In this document: positions 53,679 through 62,972 of the stretch, in pieces
Position numbering within the stretch: the first letter of the stretch is position 1
Layout: every line of letters begins with the position of its first letter
Made by a program: the position numbers and the translations under genes
Notes under the pieces: model-generated
Told to the model about the DNA's origin: nothing
Seen by the model: the letters and a program-made list of their open reading frames with translations, nothing else
Database searches by the model: none
Source: Bacteroides timonensis
Lineage (GTDB): Bacteria; Bacteroidota; Bacteroidia; Bacteroidales; Bacteroidaceae
DNA: 64,000 nt
Assembly: GCF_000513195.1 (NCBI RefSeq)
Contig: NZ_CBVI010000057.1
Span: 62,001 to 126,000 of the forward strand
Direction of reading: 5' to 3'

Positions 53679-53810
53679 ATCCGGTTAAGTGAGATGACGC
53701 TTCCAGTCAAGAGGAACAACGCTTCCAGTTAGGAGGAACAAAACTTTCAGTTAAGTGGAATTATGATTTCAGTTAACTGAAACAACTGTTCCAATTAGGT
53801 GAAACAAGAA
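53679..53810. repeat. 22-bp-period repeat array D (six units)
   Basis: Related words start at 53679, 53701, 53723, 53745, 53767 and 53789, all exactly 22 bases apart (ATCCGGTTA, TTCCAGTCA, TTCCAGTTA, TTTCAGTTA, TTTCAGTTA, TTCCAATTA). In units 2-6 the unit holds TTYC-N8-GRAA, an imperfect dyad also seen in array A. It sits between the convergent S41 and malQ genes. Confidence 0.9.
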
Positions 53811-53827
53811 TGGAACAATCTGTAATA

Positions 53828-53857
53828 GGAAAGGCGCCCATTAAGAGCGCCTTTTCT
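53828..53857. terminator. Bidirectional intrinsic terminator between S41 and malQ genes
   Basis: GAAAGGCGC pairs with GCGCCTTTTC around a nine-base loop, with A/T runs on both sides, so it can work for both convergent genes. Confidence 0.75.
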
Positions 53858-53877
53858 ATTGTTATATTTCAGGGATT

Positions 53878-56577
53878 TTATCCTTTCCGTCCCGTCTGTT
53901 CTATCAATCCTTTAATCTTTTCGTTCAGGCTTTCCGCTTTCATCAGTTGTTCCAGCGTCAGGTGCATGCGGTAGCGCCAGTAGTGTCTGGGATTGGCAGG
54001 CACGTTGATGCGCTCTTCCTGTACATTGGGGTTGCGCCATTTTTCGTCCATAGCCATCCAGTCCTGCAGAGAGAGGATGCACAGGATAGAGTTGCTGTAA
54101 AGATGGTTGCGTACCACTTGTTCGCAAAGTTCCGGAGTGGCAACGGCAGGTGCAGCGCCGTAATGTCCCAGCATGCTGTTGTAGTACCGTTGAGTTTGCT
54201 GGAAATCTTCTTCCCACCAGCCGCGCAGCGTAGACATATCATGCGTAGAGATGGTGCAAACCGAGCGGTACGGATACCAGTCCGGATGTCCGAATTCCTG
54301 TGAAGGATCTTTCGGCATACGCTGTATCTCCAGACTAAGGATGCGCAGGTCGTTCATCACCCAAGCTACACAGTCGGGGATCATGCCGAGGTCTTCGCCA
54401 CATACCAGCATACGGGTGGATTGCGTCAGTTGCGGCAACTTCTTCATGGCTTGTTCACGCCAGAACTCATTGTGGCGATGATAGTAATACTGATCGTACA
54501 AACGATTGAACGCCGCCTTCTCCCAATCATTCAGGGCACGGTAGATATAATCGTGTTGCACCCCGATGCGTGGATGGAATTTGTGCGGGTCTTCGCGGTC
54601 GGGCACAAACAGTACATCACTGATTAATGCGTACAGTCCGTCGCGTATCCAGATGCTGTCTTCGTCCGTCTTTCCGGCAAAGTAAGCCTCTACTTTGCGC
54701 TGTGTGTCGAACTCGGGACGCATGCGATATATTTCCCATGTTTCCGTAGGCTCTATGAAGGTCTGCTTTACATAATCAGTATGCGGGCCGAACATTTGTC
54801 CGAGGAAGTATTCATGGATATAGGGTTTCGTAAAGAAATCTTCGCGGAATGCCATTCCGTAGCCTTCTATTTCTTCGCGCGTCATCGGCAGGGCGGGAAC
54901 AAACTGACCCAGCAGTCCGTGTACGGCATGCATCGGGATTTCCCAAATACGGAAGAAGCCCAGGATGTGGTCGATACGGTAGGCGTCGAAGTATTCCGAC
55001 ATCTTGCGGAAACGCTTCATCCACCAGGAATAACCGTCTTTCTCCATTACGTCCCAGTTGTAAGTAGGGAAGCCCCAGTTCTGACCGTTCACGGAGAAGT
55101 CATCGGGTGGTGCACCCGCTTGTCCGTTCAGGTTGAAGTAGTAGGGTTCTGTCCATGCTTCTACGCTGTTGCGGCTGATACCGATAGGAATGTCACCTTT
55201 CAGTACTACACCATTGGCTCGTGCGTGTTCCGTTGCAGCCAGCAGTTGCAGGTGCAGGTGGAACTGGATGAAGAAGTAGATGGCGATATGCGGATAGTCG
55301 GGAGATTCCGGCTGGCATAACTTTTCTATTTCTTCTGCTTTATATTCTGTGAATTTCGGCCATTCGCGGAAATTAGGTGTCTTGTAGGCATCGCGCAGAT
55401 AGCTGAACACAGCGTATGGCTGTAACCATTCTTTGTTGTTCTCGAAGAACTTCCGGAAGGCATCGGATGCCAGAACTTGTTCGCCTTCTTGTTTGTATAT
55501 CAGGCGGAAAAACTCCCATTTTGTCTGGTTTACTGCTTCATAGTCTACGGTAGGCAGGGCATTCAGCTCTTTCTGCCGTTTGTTGAATTCTTCCATTGCC
55601 TTTTTGTCCTTCAACGTACCCATCTGTTTCAGATCGGCATACATGGGGTGGAACGCATAAATGGATATGCTGTTGTACGGATAAGAATCTGTCCATGTAT
55701 GTGTCATGGTGGTGTCGTTGATAGGTAATATCTGTACGGCTTTCTGGCGGGTAAGCACAGCCCAGTCTATCATCTGTTTCAGGTCGCCAAAGTCACCTAC
55801 GCCGAAGCTCTTTTCGGAGCGCAGCGAGAAGATGGGCACGGCTACTCCGGCGCCTTTCCAGTCGGGTAGGGCGAAGTAAACGTAACGGTCACCGATCACC
55901 AGTGTTTCGTTAGCGCCTATCTGCGGATCGGCCATGTAGCGGTTGGGATTGTTCTCCCATGCCACGGCACGACGTTCTTTCTTATTATAAAGGATGAATT
56001 TATACTCCAGCGGGAAGCTGATTTTCGAGGCGTCTACTTCAACCTGCCATTCCGGGAAGTTGGCGTCGCTCATCAGAACGGCTTTATCCGCGTCCCAATC
56101 TCCCAGAATTTTCTGGTTGCCGCAAATGCCCAGACAGTGCTCATTGTCGATGCATGGAGCATACGCCTTGATCAATAATCCTTTCTTGTGGCTCTTTGGA
56201 GCGGCGCTACGTTCGGGATGTGCAAGCAGGGACTCCGTGAAAGCAGACGTGTAGAAGTATTGCTGTTCGGGCAGATTCTTCCAGCAGTCTTGCAGGCGGT
56301 AGACTTTCTTCTTGTCAGCCGATACATAGAGCGTGCGGGGAAGGCTGTTCCACTCCGTACGTGTATCTTTGCCGTCGCGATAAATGTGATAACTGTATTG
56401 TACGATGCCGTTTTCAGGCGCTTGAATGTCCGCATCTAAAGTCCAGTGAATGCCATCCACTGTTTGTAAAGGTATGGCTTTACCAGGCTGATTGTTACCC
56501 AGTTCAAGAATAGATCCTAAGACTCTGACCTCTTCACCCCAACTTGTGCGGTACTCGATATGAAAAGATAGTATCAT
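53878..56577 (-). CDS. malQ: 4-alpha-glucanotransferase (GH77) with two CBM20 domains
   Basis: An 899-residue amylomaltase that rearranges alpha-1,4-glucans in starch/glycogen metabolism. Two starch-binding CBM20-like domains occupy roughly residues 1-115 and 130-240 (ILGSILELGNNQPGKAIPL; LGICGNQKILGDWDADKAV). The GH77 barrel follows: FGVGDFGDLKQMIDWA, the nucleophile Asp in AYRIDHILGFFRIW, acid/base Glu in LVCGEDLGMIPDC, and STHDMSTLRGWWEED. Length matches the CBM20-containing type of plants and Bacteroidetes (DPE2-like). There is no signal peptide, so it is cytoplasmic. It is convergent to the S41 gene across array D. Confidence 0.95.
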   Translation of the reverse strand: MILSFHIEYRTSWGEEVRVLGSILELGNNQPGKAIPLQTVDGIHWTLDADIQAPENGIVQYSYHIYRDGKDTRTEWNSLPRTLYVSADKKKVYRLQDCWKNLPEQQYFYTSAFTESLLAHPERSAAPKSHKKGLLIKAYAPCIDNEHCLGICGNQKILGDWDADKAVLMSDANFPEWQVEVDASKISFPLEYKFILYNKKERRAVAWENNPNRYMADPQIGANETLVIGDRYVYFALPDWKGAGVAVPIFSLRSEKSFGVGDFGDLKQMIDWAVLTRQKAVQILPINDTTMTHTWTDSYPYNSISIYAFHPMYADLKQMGTLKDKKAMEEFNKRQKELNALPTVDYEAVNQTKWEFFRLIYKQEGEQVLASDAFRKFFENNKEWLQPYAVFSYLRDAYKTPNFREWPKFTEYKAEEIEKLCQPESPDYPHIAIYFFIQFHLHLQLLAATEHARANGVVLKGDIPIGISRNSVEAWTEPYYFNLNGQAGAPPDDFSVNGQNWGFPTYNWDVMEKDGYSWWMKRFRKMSEYFDAYRIDHILGFFRIWEIPMHAVHGLLGQFVPALPMTREEIEGYGMAFREDFFTKPYIHEYFLGQMFGPHTDYVKQTFIEPTETWEIYRMRPEFDTQRKVEAYFAGKTDEDSIWIRDGLYALISDVLFVPDREDPHKFHPRIGVQHDYIYRALNDWEKAAFNRLYDQYYYHRHNEFWREQAMKKLPQLTQSTRMLVCGEDLGMIPDCVAWVMNDLRILSLEIQRMPKDPSQEFGHPDWYPYRSVCTISTHDMSTLRGWWEEDFQQTQRYYNSMLGHYGAAPAVATPELCEQVVRNHLYSNSILCILSLQDWMAMDEKWRNPNVQEERINVPANPRHYWRYRMHLTLEQLMKAESLNEKIKGLIEQTGRKG

Positions 56578-56712
56578 ATAATATTAGATTTAGTAATAGC
56601 TGCATTGACTATGCAAGTATAGACATTATTCCGCATAATCAAGCAGCTACCGCTATCTAAGTTTTTTAAATTCCTATGCAAACGTTTGTGCTTGCATTTC
56701 GCAGATCTGTTT

Positions 56713-59250
56713 TTATCCGCAACGTGAAGCTCCGCAAGTGGTACAAATGAGGCAACCTTCCTGATATACAAGTGTTTCGTTGCCGCAGTTCGGACATTTC
56801 TTGCCTTTGGCTTCTGTGCCGTCCGTTATGTATTTCTTCAATGCGCGTTCCACACCGTTCTTCCAGGTATTGATGCTTTCGCTGTCCAGTTGCAAAGAGC
56901 CGACCAGCTTGATAACCTGTTCGATAGGCATACGATAACGCAATACTCCGGAGATCAGTTTGGCGTAGTTCCAGTATTCCTTGTTGAACTTTTCGGACAG
57001 ACCTTCGATGGTGACTTTATATCCGCGTTTGTTCTGGAACTGGAAGTCGTAACGCTTACTGCCGTCTTTGTCCACCTTCTTAATAATGTGTCCGGAAGTA
57101 ACGTTCTTCGGCAGGATAATGCCTTCATCGTCGTCCTGAAGACCGGTGAAGATTTCGTAAGGATGTCCGTCCAGCAAACCGACGAATGCCACCCACTTTT
57201 CTTTATTATTCTGGAAACGTACGATGTCGGCGTCCAGAACTGACGGACGGGTTTCTACTACCGTAGGCGGTTTGCAAGGAGGCATTTCTTCTTTCTTATC
57301 GCTCTTGGCAGAAATGAGCACGCCCGAACGTGAACCGTCACGATAAACCGTACAACCTTTACAACCGGATTTCCATGCCTCTACATACAGGCGGTTTACC
57401 AGGTCTTCATCCACATCGTTCGGCAGGTTGATGGTCACGCTGATGGAGTGGTCTACCCATTTTTGGATACGTCCCTGCATCTTGACTTTCATCAGCCAGT
57501 CTACGTCGTTTGAGGTTGCTTTATAATAAGGTGATTGCTCAACCAATACGTCGATCTCTTCTTGTGTGTAACGTTTAGAAGGATTGTGTCCTTGTGCTTC
57601 CATCCATGTAACAAACTTGGGGTGGAAGACAATATATTCTTCAAAAGCATCTCCTGTTTCATCCACGAAGTCTACGTGTACGTTGGTGTCGTTCGGATTT
57701 ACTTTACGGCGACGCTTGTATACGGGCAAGAATACAGGCTCGATACCTGAGGTAGTCTGAGTCATCAGACTGGTGGTTCCCGTCGGTGCAATGGTGAGGC
57801 AGGCAATATTGCGGCGACCGTATTTCTTCATATCCTCATACAACTGGGGATCTGCTTCGCGCAAACGATTGATGAACGGATTATTCTTTTCACGTTCGGT
57901 ATCGTAAATTTCGAATGCACCACGTTCTTTTGCCATTTCTACCGATGAACGGTAAGCGCTCAGGGCAACGGTCTTGTGTACTTTTTCAGAGAATTCGGTA
58001 GCTTCTTCCGTACCGTAACGCAATCCCAGTGCAGCAAGCATATCACCTTCGGCAGTAATACCTACACCGGTACGGCGTCCTTGTCCGCTCTTCTTATAAA
58101 TCTTGTCCCACAATATACGTTCTGTATGTCTCACATCTTCGCTTTCGGGGTCAGCATCAATCTTTTCCATGATGCGTTCTATCTTCTCCAATTCCAGATC
58201 GATGATATCGTCCATAATACGTTGAGCTAACGCTACATGTTTCTGGAACAATTCAAAGTCAAAGTATGCATCCGGTTTGAAAGGATTTACCACATAAGAA
58301 TAAAGATTGATAGCCAGCAAACGGCAGGAATCATACGGGCACAAAGGAATTTCACCGCATGGATTGGTGGAAACAGTGCGATATCCCAGGTCTGCATAGC
58401 AATCGGGTACGGATTCTTTTAATATGGTATCCCAGAACAATACACCCGGTTCTGCCGATTTCCATGCATTGTGAACGATCTTCTTCCACAAATTGGTTGC
58501 ATTGATTTCCTTCTGCACAGTTGGTTCAGCAGCATTGACAGGATATTGTTGAATATATGGAGTACCTGTGATAGCAGCGGTCATAAATGCATCGTCCAGT
58601 TTCACAGATACATTGGCACCTGTTACTTTGCCTTCCGTCATTTTAGCATCGATGAATGCTTCTGAATCGGGATGTTTGATAGATACACTTAGCATCAGTG
58701 CGCCACGCCGTCCGTCCTGAGCGACTTCACGTGTAGAATTGGAGTAACGCTCCATAAATGGCACCAGGCCGGTAGAGGTTAAAGCCGAATTTTTCACCGG
58801 AGAACCTTTCGGGCGGATGTGCGACAAATCGTGTCCTACACCACCACGGCGTTTCATGAGTTGTACTTGTTCTTCGTCTATTTTGAAGATGGCACCATAA
58901 GAATCCGCCTCTCCATCTACTCCGATCACGAAGCAGTTAGACAAAGAGGCTACCTGATAGTTGTTACCAATTCCGGTCATCGGACTTCCCTGCGGAACGA
59001 TGTACTTGAAGTGGTCGAGCAGATCGAATAGTTCCTCTGCACTTAATGGATTAGAGTATTTAGCCTCGATGCGGGCTACTTCATTGGCTATTCTCCAATG
59101 CATGTCTTTCGGAGATTTCTCGTAAATATTTCCGAAAGAGTCTTTTACTGCGTACTTGTTTACCCAAACACGTGCAGCTAACTCGTCGCCCTGAAAATAT
59201 CGTAAAGATTCTTCATAAGCTTCCTCGTAAGAATAAGTTTGTTTTTCCAC
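56713..59250 (-). CDS. nrdJ: Class II (B12-dependent) ribonucleotide reductase
   Basis: An 845-residue reductase that makes deoxyribonucleotides with adenosylcobalamin as radical source. Key segments are MTGIGNNYQVASLSNCFVIG with the first redox Cys, the active-site loop VSTNPCGEIPLCPYDSC with Cys and Glu, the second loop IACLTIAPTGTTSLMTQTTS, and a C-terminal zinc ribbon KKCPNCGNETLVYQEGCLI then CTTCGASRCG. The zinc ribbon and absence of an ATP-cone at the N terminus fit class II. A consensus promoter lies at 59327-59357. No cobalamin riboswitch could be recognised in the 80-base leader. Confidence 0.95.
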   Translation of the reverse strand: MEKQTYSYEEAYEESLRYFQGDELAARVWVNKYAVKDSFGNIYEKSPKDMHWRIANEVARIEAKYSNPLSAEELFDLLDHFKYIVPQGSPMTGIGNNYQVASLSNCFVIGVDGEADSYGAIFKIDEEQVQLMKRRGGVGHDLSHIRPKGSPVKNSALTSTGLVPFMERYSNSTREVAQDGRRGALMLSVSIKHPDSEAFIDAKMTEGKVTGANVSVKLDDAFMTAAITGTPYIQQYPVNAAEPTVQKEINATNLWKKIVHNAWKSAEPGVLFWDTILKESVPDCYADLGYRTVSTNPCGEIPLCPYDSCRLLAINLYSYVVNPFKPDAYFDFELFQKHVALAQRIMDDIIDLELEKIERIMEKIDADPESEDVRHTERILWDKIYKKSGQGRRTGVGITAEGDMLAALGLRYGTEEATEFSEKVHKTVALSAYRSSVEMAKERGAFEIYDTEREKNNPFINRLREADPQLYEDMKKYGRRNIACLTIAPTGTTSLMTQTTSGIEPVFLPVYKRRRKVNPNDTNVHVDFVDETGDAFEEYIVFHPKFVTWMEAQGHNPSKRYTQEEIDVLVEQSPYYKATSNDVDWLMKVKMQGRIQKWVDHSISVTINLPNDVDEDLVNRLYVEAWKSGCKGCTVYRDGSRSGVLISAKSDKKEEMPPCKPPTVVETRPSVLDADIVRFQNNKEKWVAFVGLLDGHPYEIFTGLQDDDEGIILPKNVTSGHIIKKVDKDGSKRYDFQFQNKRGYKVTIEGLSEKFNKEYWNYAKLISGVLRYRMPIEQVIKLVGSLQLDSESINTWKNGVERALKKYITDGTEAKGKKCPNCGNETLVYQEGCLICTTCGASRCG

Positions 59251-59326
59251 GATTCTTTTTTCCTTAGATTTATTTTTTAATAAGTAAGAGTGTAGAAGTA
59301 ATACCTATCATTAACAAATGCGATTG

Positions 59327-59357
59327 CAAAGCTAAGAATGTTTTTTATTATAGCAAA
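59327..59357 (-). promoter_or_regulatory. Consensus promoter of nrdJ
   Basis: On the minus strand TTTG (59354-59357), a 19-base spacer and TAGCTTTG (59327-59334) match the consensus exactly. The rest of the 340-base gap up to the nitroreductase holds only a TATATTTG box (59568-59575) for that gene. Confidence 0.8.
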
Positions 59358-59590
59358 ATAAAAATAGAATAAATTATGAACAGGCTGTGAGATTTCCATT
59401 TCTGAATAATAGTTTGCTGATTTATAAAATATTAGCATTGTTGTATGAACAAAAAGTTTCCAAAAAAGAAAATTGTTTTTGGACTTTGATTAAACAGGCT
59501 AATTGATTTTAGAAAACGTAGATAAACTTTAAACTCGTTCTTTGACAACAATTTGCTATTCTTTTTCTATATTTGCAAAAAAATAAAAGA

Positions 59591-60325
59591 ATGGAAATCC
59601 TAAAACAGAGAAGAACAATCCGCAAATATCAACAGAAAGATATTTCTTCGGATTTGTTAAATGATTTGCTTGATTCTGCATTTCGGGCCTCTACAGTCGG
59701 AAATATGCAGGTGTACAGTGTAATTGTAACGCGTGATGCAGAACGGAAAGCTAAGTTGGCACCGGCTCATTTCAATCAGCCGATGGTGAAAACTGCACCT
59801 GTGGTTTTGACATTTTGTATAGACCTGCGCCGTTTTACTAAATGGTGCGAACAGCGAAAAGCAACTCCCGGGTATAATAACTTAGAGTGGTTCGTAACTG
59901 GCTCTGTAGATGCCCTGCTGGCAGCACAGACTTTTTGTGTGGCTGCGGAAGAAAAAGGATTAGGTATATGTTATCTGGGTACGACGACTTACAATCCGCA
60001 AATGATAATCGAAGCCCTGGAGTTACCAGAATTGGTATTTCCTATTACAACAGTGACGGTAGGTTGGCCTGCCGAGGAGCCTGCACAGGTAGATCGATTA
60101 CCGCTGGAAGCTATTGTACATGAGGAGACGTATCATGATTATACTCCTGAAGACATAGATCGTCTGTATGCCTATAAGGAATCTTTGCCCGAAAATAAGC
60201 AATTTATTTTTGAAAACAACAAAGAAACTCTGGCTCAAGTCTTTACGGATGTACGTTATAAGAAAGAAGATAACGAAGTGATGTCGGAGAATCTTTGGAA
60301 AGTAATAAAAAAGCAGGGTCTTTAA
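59591..60325 (+). CDS. NADPH-dependent nitroreductase family protein (NfsA-like)
   Basis: A 244-residue flavin reductase. The N-terminal FMN-binding pattern is [20 protein letters not shown], followed by [40 protein letters not shown] and [19 protein letters not shown]. NfsA-type members reduce nitroaromatics and quinones, forming FMN-containing dimers. The ATG at 59591 is used; a TTG six codons upstream overlaps the promoter box TATATTTG. The 3' end overlaps dnaA tail to tail by four bases and includes a shared terminator. Confidence 0.92.
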   Translation: MEILKQRRTIRKYQQKDISSDLLNDLLDSAFRASTVGNMQVYSVIVTRDAERKAKLAPAHFNQPMVKTAPVVLTFCIDLRRFTKWCEQRKATPGYNNLEWFVTGSVDALLAAQTFCVAAEEKGLGICYLGTTTYNPQMIIEALELPELVFPITTVTVGWPAEEPAQVDRLPLEAIVHEETYHDYTPEDIDRLYAYKESLPENKQFIFENNKETLAQVFTDVRYKKEDNEVMSENLWKVIKKQGL

Positions 60326-60337
60326 CCCTGCTTTTTT
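60307..60337. terminator. Bidirectional terminator inside both convergent coding ends
   Basis: A6-GCAGGG (60307-60318) pairs with CCCTGC-T6 (60326-60337), extended by a T-A pair, around a five-base loop. Both stop codons lie inside the loop region, so the stem encodes the last residues of both proteins (KKQGL and KKQG). Confidence 0.9.
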
Positions 60338-61710
60338 AATGATGTTTGGATATCATCTATTTCTGCGCGGAAAGTTTTGTCTACTTCCCGTAATTCTTTA
60401 ATGGTTTTGCAGGCGTGCAATACGGTTGCGTGATCTTTGTGGCCTATTAATGCACCTATCTTAGCCGTCGAAAAATCTGTATAGGATTTAGCGAGAAACA
60501 TGGCTATTTGGCGTGCCTGTACCACTTCGCGTTTTCGTGATTTAGTATGGATAGTAGCGGTATCCAGTGAGAAATGCTTGCATACCACGTTGATGATGTC
60601 ATCAACGGTAACAGATTTACTTTCACTTTTTACTACCTTCCGTACAATGCGTTGCGTCAGTTCCAGGTCAATTTCCTTATTATATATAGTAGAATGCGCC
60701 ATGATGGAGATGACGATGCCTTCCAGGTCACGCACGCTGTCACCCACATTTTCTGCAATATAATCGATTACTTCCGGAGGGAACTGTAACCCGTCACGGT
60801 GTATCTTATTACGCAGGATGTTCTTACGCAATTCTACGGTTGGTCTTTCCAGCTCAGCTACCATACCCCATTTGAAACGGGTGATGAGTCGCTCTTCCAT
60901 GCCTTGCAGTAATACGGGAGCACGGTCTGAAGTCAGAATAAGCTGTTTACCGTTTTGGTGTAAGTGATTAAAGATATGAAAGAATGTATTCTGTGTTTTG
61001 GTGACACCGGCAAATTCTTGAATATCATCAATAATCAATATGTCAATTGATTGGTAGAAGTTGATAAAATCGTTTGTAGTATTGTTGCGTACAGAGTCGG
61101 TATATTGTACCTGGAACAGATGTGCCGATACATATAGCACTCTCTTGTCCGGATAGAGTTCTTTGATTTTTGTGCCTATAGCATTTGCAAGGTGCGTCTT
61201 TCCCACACCCGACGCTCCATAGAAAAACAACGGATTGAAAATTGTTTTCGCCGGGTTCTGAGCGACAGCTTCTGCTACGCTGCGTGAAAGTTTGTTGCTA
61301 TAGCCTTCTATAAATGTTTCGAAGTTGTATTCAGGATTCAGATGCGGATCTAAATCTGCAATAGGAGCTTGCGGTATTTCTCTGCCGATTACCTTTTTCT
61401 GTGGAATAATAGTGCGGGGAGTAGATTCGAGATTGACGGTAGTACGTGAACTCTTATCCACCATAACATTATACAATAACTTGGTGCCATCACCAATAAC
61501 TTTATATAGAGTTTTACGCAACAAGTCAACAAACTTGTCCTCCAAAAACTCATAGAAGAACTGGCTGGGTACCTGTACGACCAGCGTCTTGTCCTCATAT
61601 TTTAAAGGTATGATGGGGAGAAACCATGTTTTGTATGTCTGCTCCGGAACATTGTCTCTGATGATTTCAAGACAGCGGTTCCATAGCCCGACATGATTTA
61701 ATTCACTCAT
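60322..61710 (-). CDS. dnaA: Chromosomal replication initiator DnaA
   Basis: A 462-residue AAA+ initiator. Domain I is at the front ([20 protein letters not shown]). The Walker A is [17 protein letters not shown], Walker B is [13 protein letters not shown], sensor 2 lies in the [11 protein letters not shown] to [12 protein letters not shown] region, and domain IV has the DnaA-box recognition signature [20 protein letters not shown]. Length is normal for Bacteroidetes. The gene is not next to dnaN or gyrB here. No clear cluster of TTATCCACA boxes is seen in its upstream 350 bases. It ends tail to tail with the nitroreductase. Confidence 0.98.
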   Translation of the reverse strand: MSELNHVGLWNRCLEIIRDNVPEQTYKTWFLPIIPLKYEDKTLVVQVPSQFFYEFLEDKFVDLLRKTLYKVIGDGTKLLYNVMVDKSSRTTVNLESTPRTIIPQKKVIGREIPQAPIADLDPHLNPEYNFETFIEGYSNKLSRSVAEAVAQNPAKTIFNPLFFYGASGVGKTHLANAIGTKIKELYPDKRVLYVSAHLFQVQYTDSVRNNTTNDFINFYQSIDILIIDDIQEFAGVTKTQNTFFHIFNHLHQNGKQLILTSDRAPVLLQGMEERLITRFKWGMVAELERPTVELRKNILRNKIHRDGLQFPPEVIDYIAENVGDSVRDLEGIVISIMAHSTIYNKEIDLELTQRIVRKVVKSESKSVTVDDIINVVCKHFSLDTATIHTKSRKREVVQARQIAMFLAKSYTDFSTAKIGALIGHKDHATVLHACKTIKELREVDKTFRAEIDDIQTSLKKQG

Positions 61711-62060
61711 AACGGCTTTAAATACATTTATTAATTAAGCAAAACTTCTACGCATGCAAAATTCGCAATCTTATTTGAGAAAAACAAATGTGTTTTTTCT
61801 TGCTTTTTATCTAAAAACAATAATCTCTTTACTTTCAACTACTTATCTTGTTTCATGTAAATAGCCCCACAGGGAGGCTATTGTATTTTTATAAGTATCT
61901 GTTTTTTAGGATGATATACAAGAAGAGAATAAGTTTTTTAACTTTTTAAATAATCTGACAGATGGGAATACTTTAGTTTCTACATGGACTTACTGAGGCT
62001 TTTTCTTCCAATTCTGTTTGCTCCTATTATTTAGACTTATTCTATTTAAAGAGATTTTTC
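61711..62060. other. 350-base AT-rich gap upstream of dnaA
   Basis: No gene is seen. A hairpin AATAGCC...GGCTATT (61860-61882) is followed by TTGTATTTTT and may be a terminator on the plus strand. No good DnaA boxes were found, so there is no support for an origin here. Confidence 0.5.
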
Positions 62061-62957
62061 CTACTTATCTTTTTTGCCGAACAGGGAGAAATGAACATAC
62101 CTTTTCGGATGTGATTTCAGGTCTTCAAGAAGGCTAGCAGCATTGGCTGTTGTGGCATTCAAATTATTGTAAAGCGATGGATCGTTTAACAACAAGCCGA
62201 TTGTATTGTCTTTCCGGCCTAATTGGTCTGTAATCATTTTTGCATTTGCTAAAGTCGAATCTATTCTGGCAAATGCGGCAGCGTAATCTATTTCTTTCAG
62301 ATTATCACTGATAGTGACGAAATTATCTCCTATAGTGTTCAGCTTTTTAGTAAGCTGGGGAATATCTTTACTCATAATGGCCTGTAACTGTCTGCTGGTG
62401 ACTTCCATGCTTGCCATTGTGTTTTGCACGCTGTGCAGTGTACCGGGAATTGCCGGGTCTCCAAGGATTGTATTCAGTGAAGCAAGGATGGAATCCAGTT
62501 TGGGAAGCATCTTTTCTACCTGAGGCATGATGGTGGCTACCTGGTCCATTACACCATTGTTGACATTGCCTTGTAGGGTATCACCTGTCAGATACTTTTC
62601 GCGTGGATTATTGGCAAGTAGTAAGTTCATTTTTACACCACCCATCAGTTCGGAGGCTAATTCAGCGGTACTGCCTTTAGGAATACGCAGTTCCGGGTCT
62701 ACATCTATTTCCGCTACCACTTTTCCCGGTTCATTGTAGTCATAATAAAGGTCGCGTACAATACCTACGCGAAAGCCATCGGCAAAGACCGGACTTGATT
62801 TGGTCAGTCCATTAATGTTATGGAACTTGACGTAGAAATAGTTGGTAGGCTTAAACATATGAATGCCTTTCAGGTAGTTAATACCATATACCAATATGCA
62901 GAGAGCAATAATGCCCGCAATTCCTATTCTAACTTCTTTAGTAAGATACTTCATCAT
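62061..62957 (-). CDS. MCE/MlaD-family lipid-transport protein
   Basis: A 298-residue membrane-anchored periplasmic protein. One N-terminal helix (VRIGIAGIIALCILVYGINY) precedes the MCE domain (YFYVKFHNINGLTKSSPVFA, GFRVGIVRDLYYDYN, VVAEIDVDPELRIPKGSTA, ELASELMGGVKMNLLLANN), then a long helical tail with heptad-like patterning (RQLQAIMSKDIPQLTKKLNT). MCE proteins form hexameric rings that shuttle phospholipids between membranes. The ABC permease and ATPase partners are not in this window. It follows the amidase gene by 15 bases on the same strand, so the two are co-transcribed. Confidence 0.92.
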   Translation of the reverse strand: MMKYLTKEVRIGIAGIIALCILVYGINYLKGIHMFKPTNYFYVKFHNINGLTKSSPVFADGFRVGIVRDLYYDYNEPGKVVAEIDVDPELRIPKGSTAELASELMGGVKMNLLLANNPREKYLTGDTLQGNVNNGVMDQVATIMPQVEKMLPKLDSILASLNTILGDPAIPGTLHSVQNTMASMEVTSRQLQAIMSKDIPQLTKKLNTIGDNFVTISDNLKEIDYAAAFARIDSTLANAKMITDQLGRKDNTIGLLLNDPSLYNNLNATTANAASLLEDLKSHPKRYVHFSLFGKKDK

Positions 62958-62972
62958 GATGTTATAGTCTTA

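Noticed and set aside
59251..59335. Cobalamin riboswitch in front of the B12-dependent reductase
   Set aside because: The leader is short and lacks the conserved B12-box words; only a normal promoter is visible.
61711..62060. Replication origin next to dnaA
   Set aside because: AT-rich, but no clear TTATCCACA-type boxes were found and dnaN/gyrB are absent; no support for oriC.
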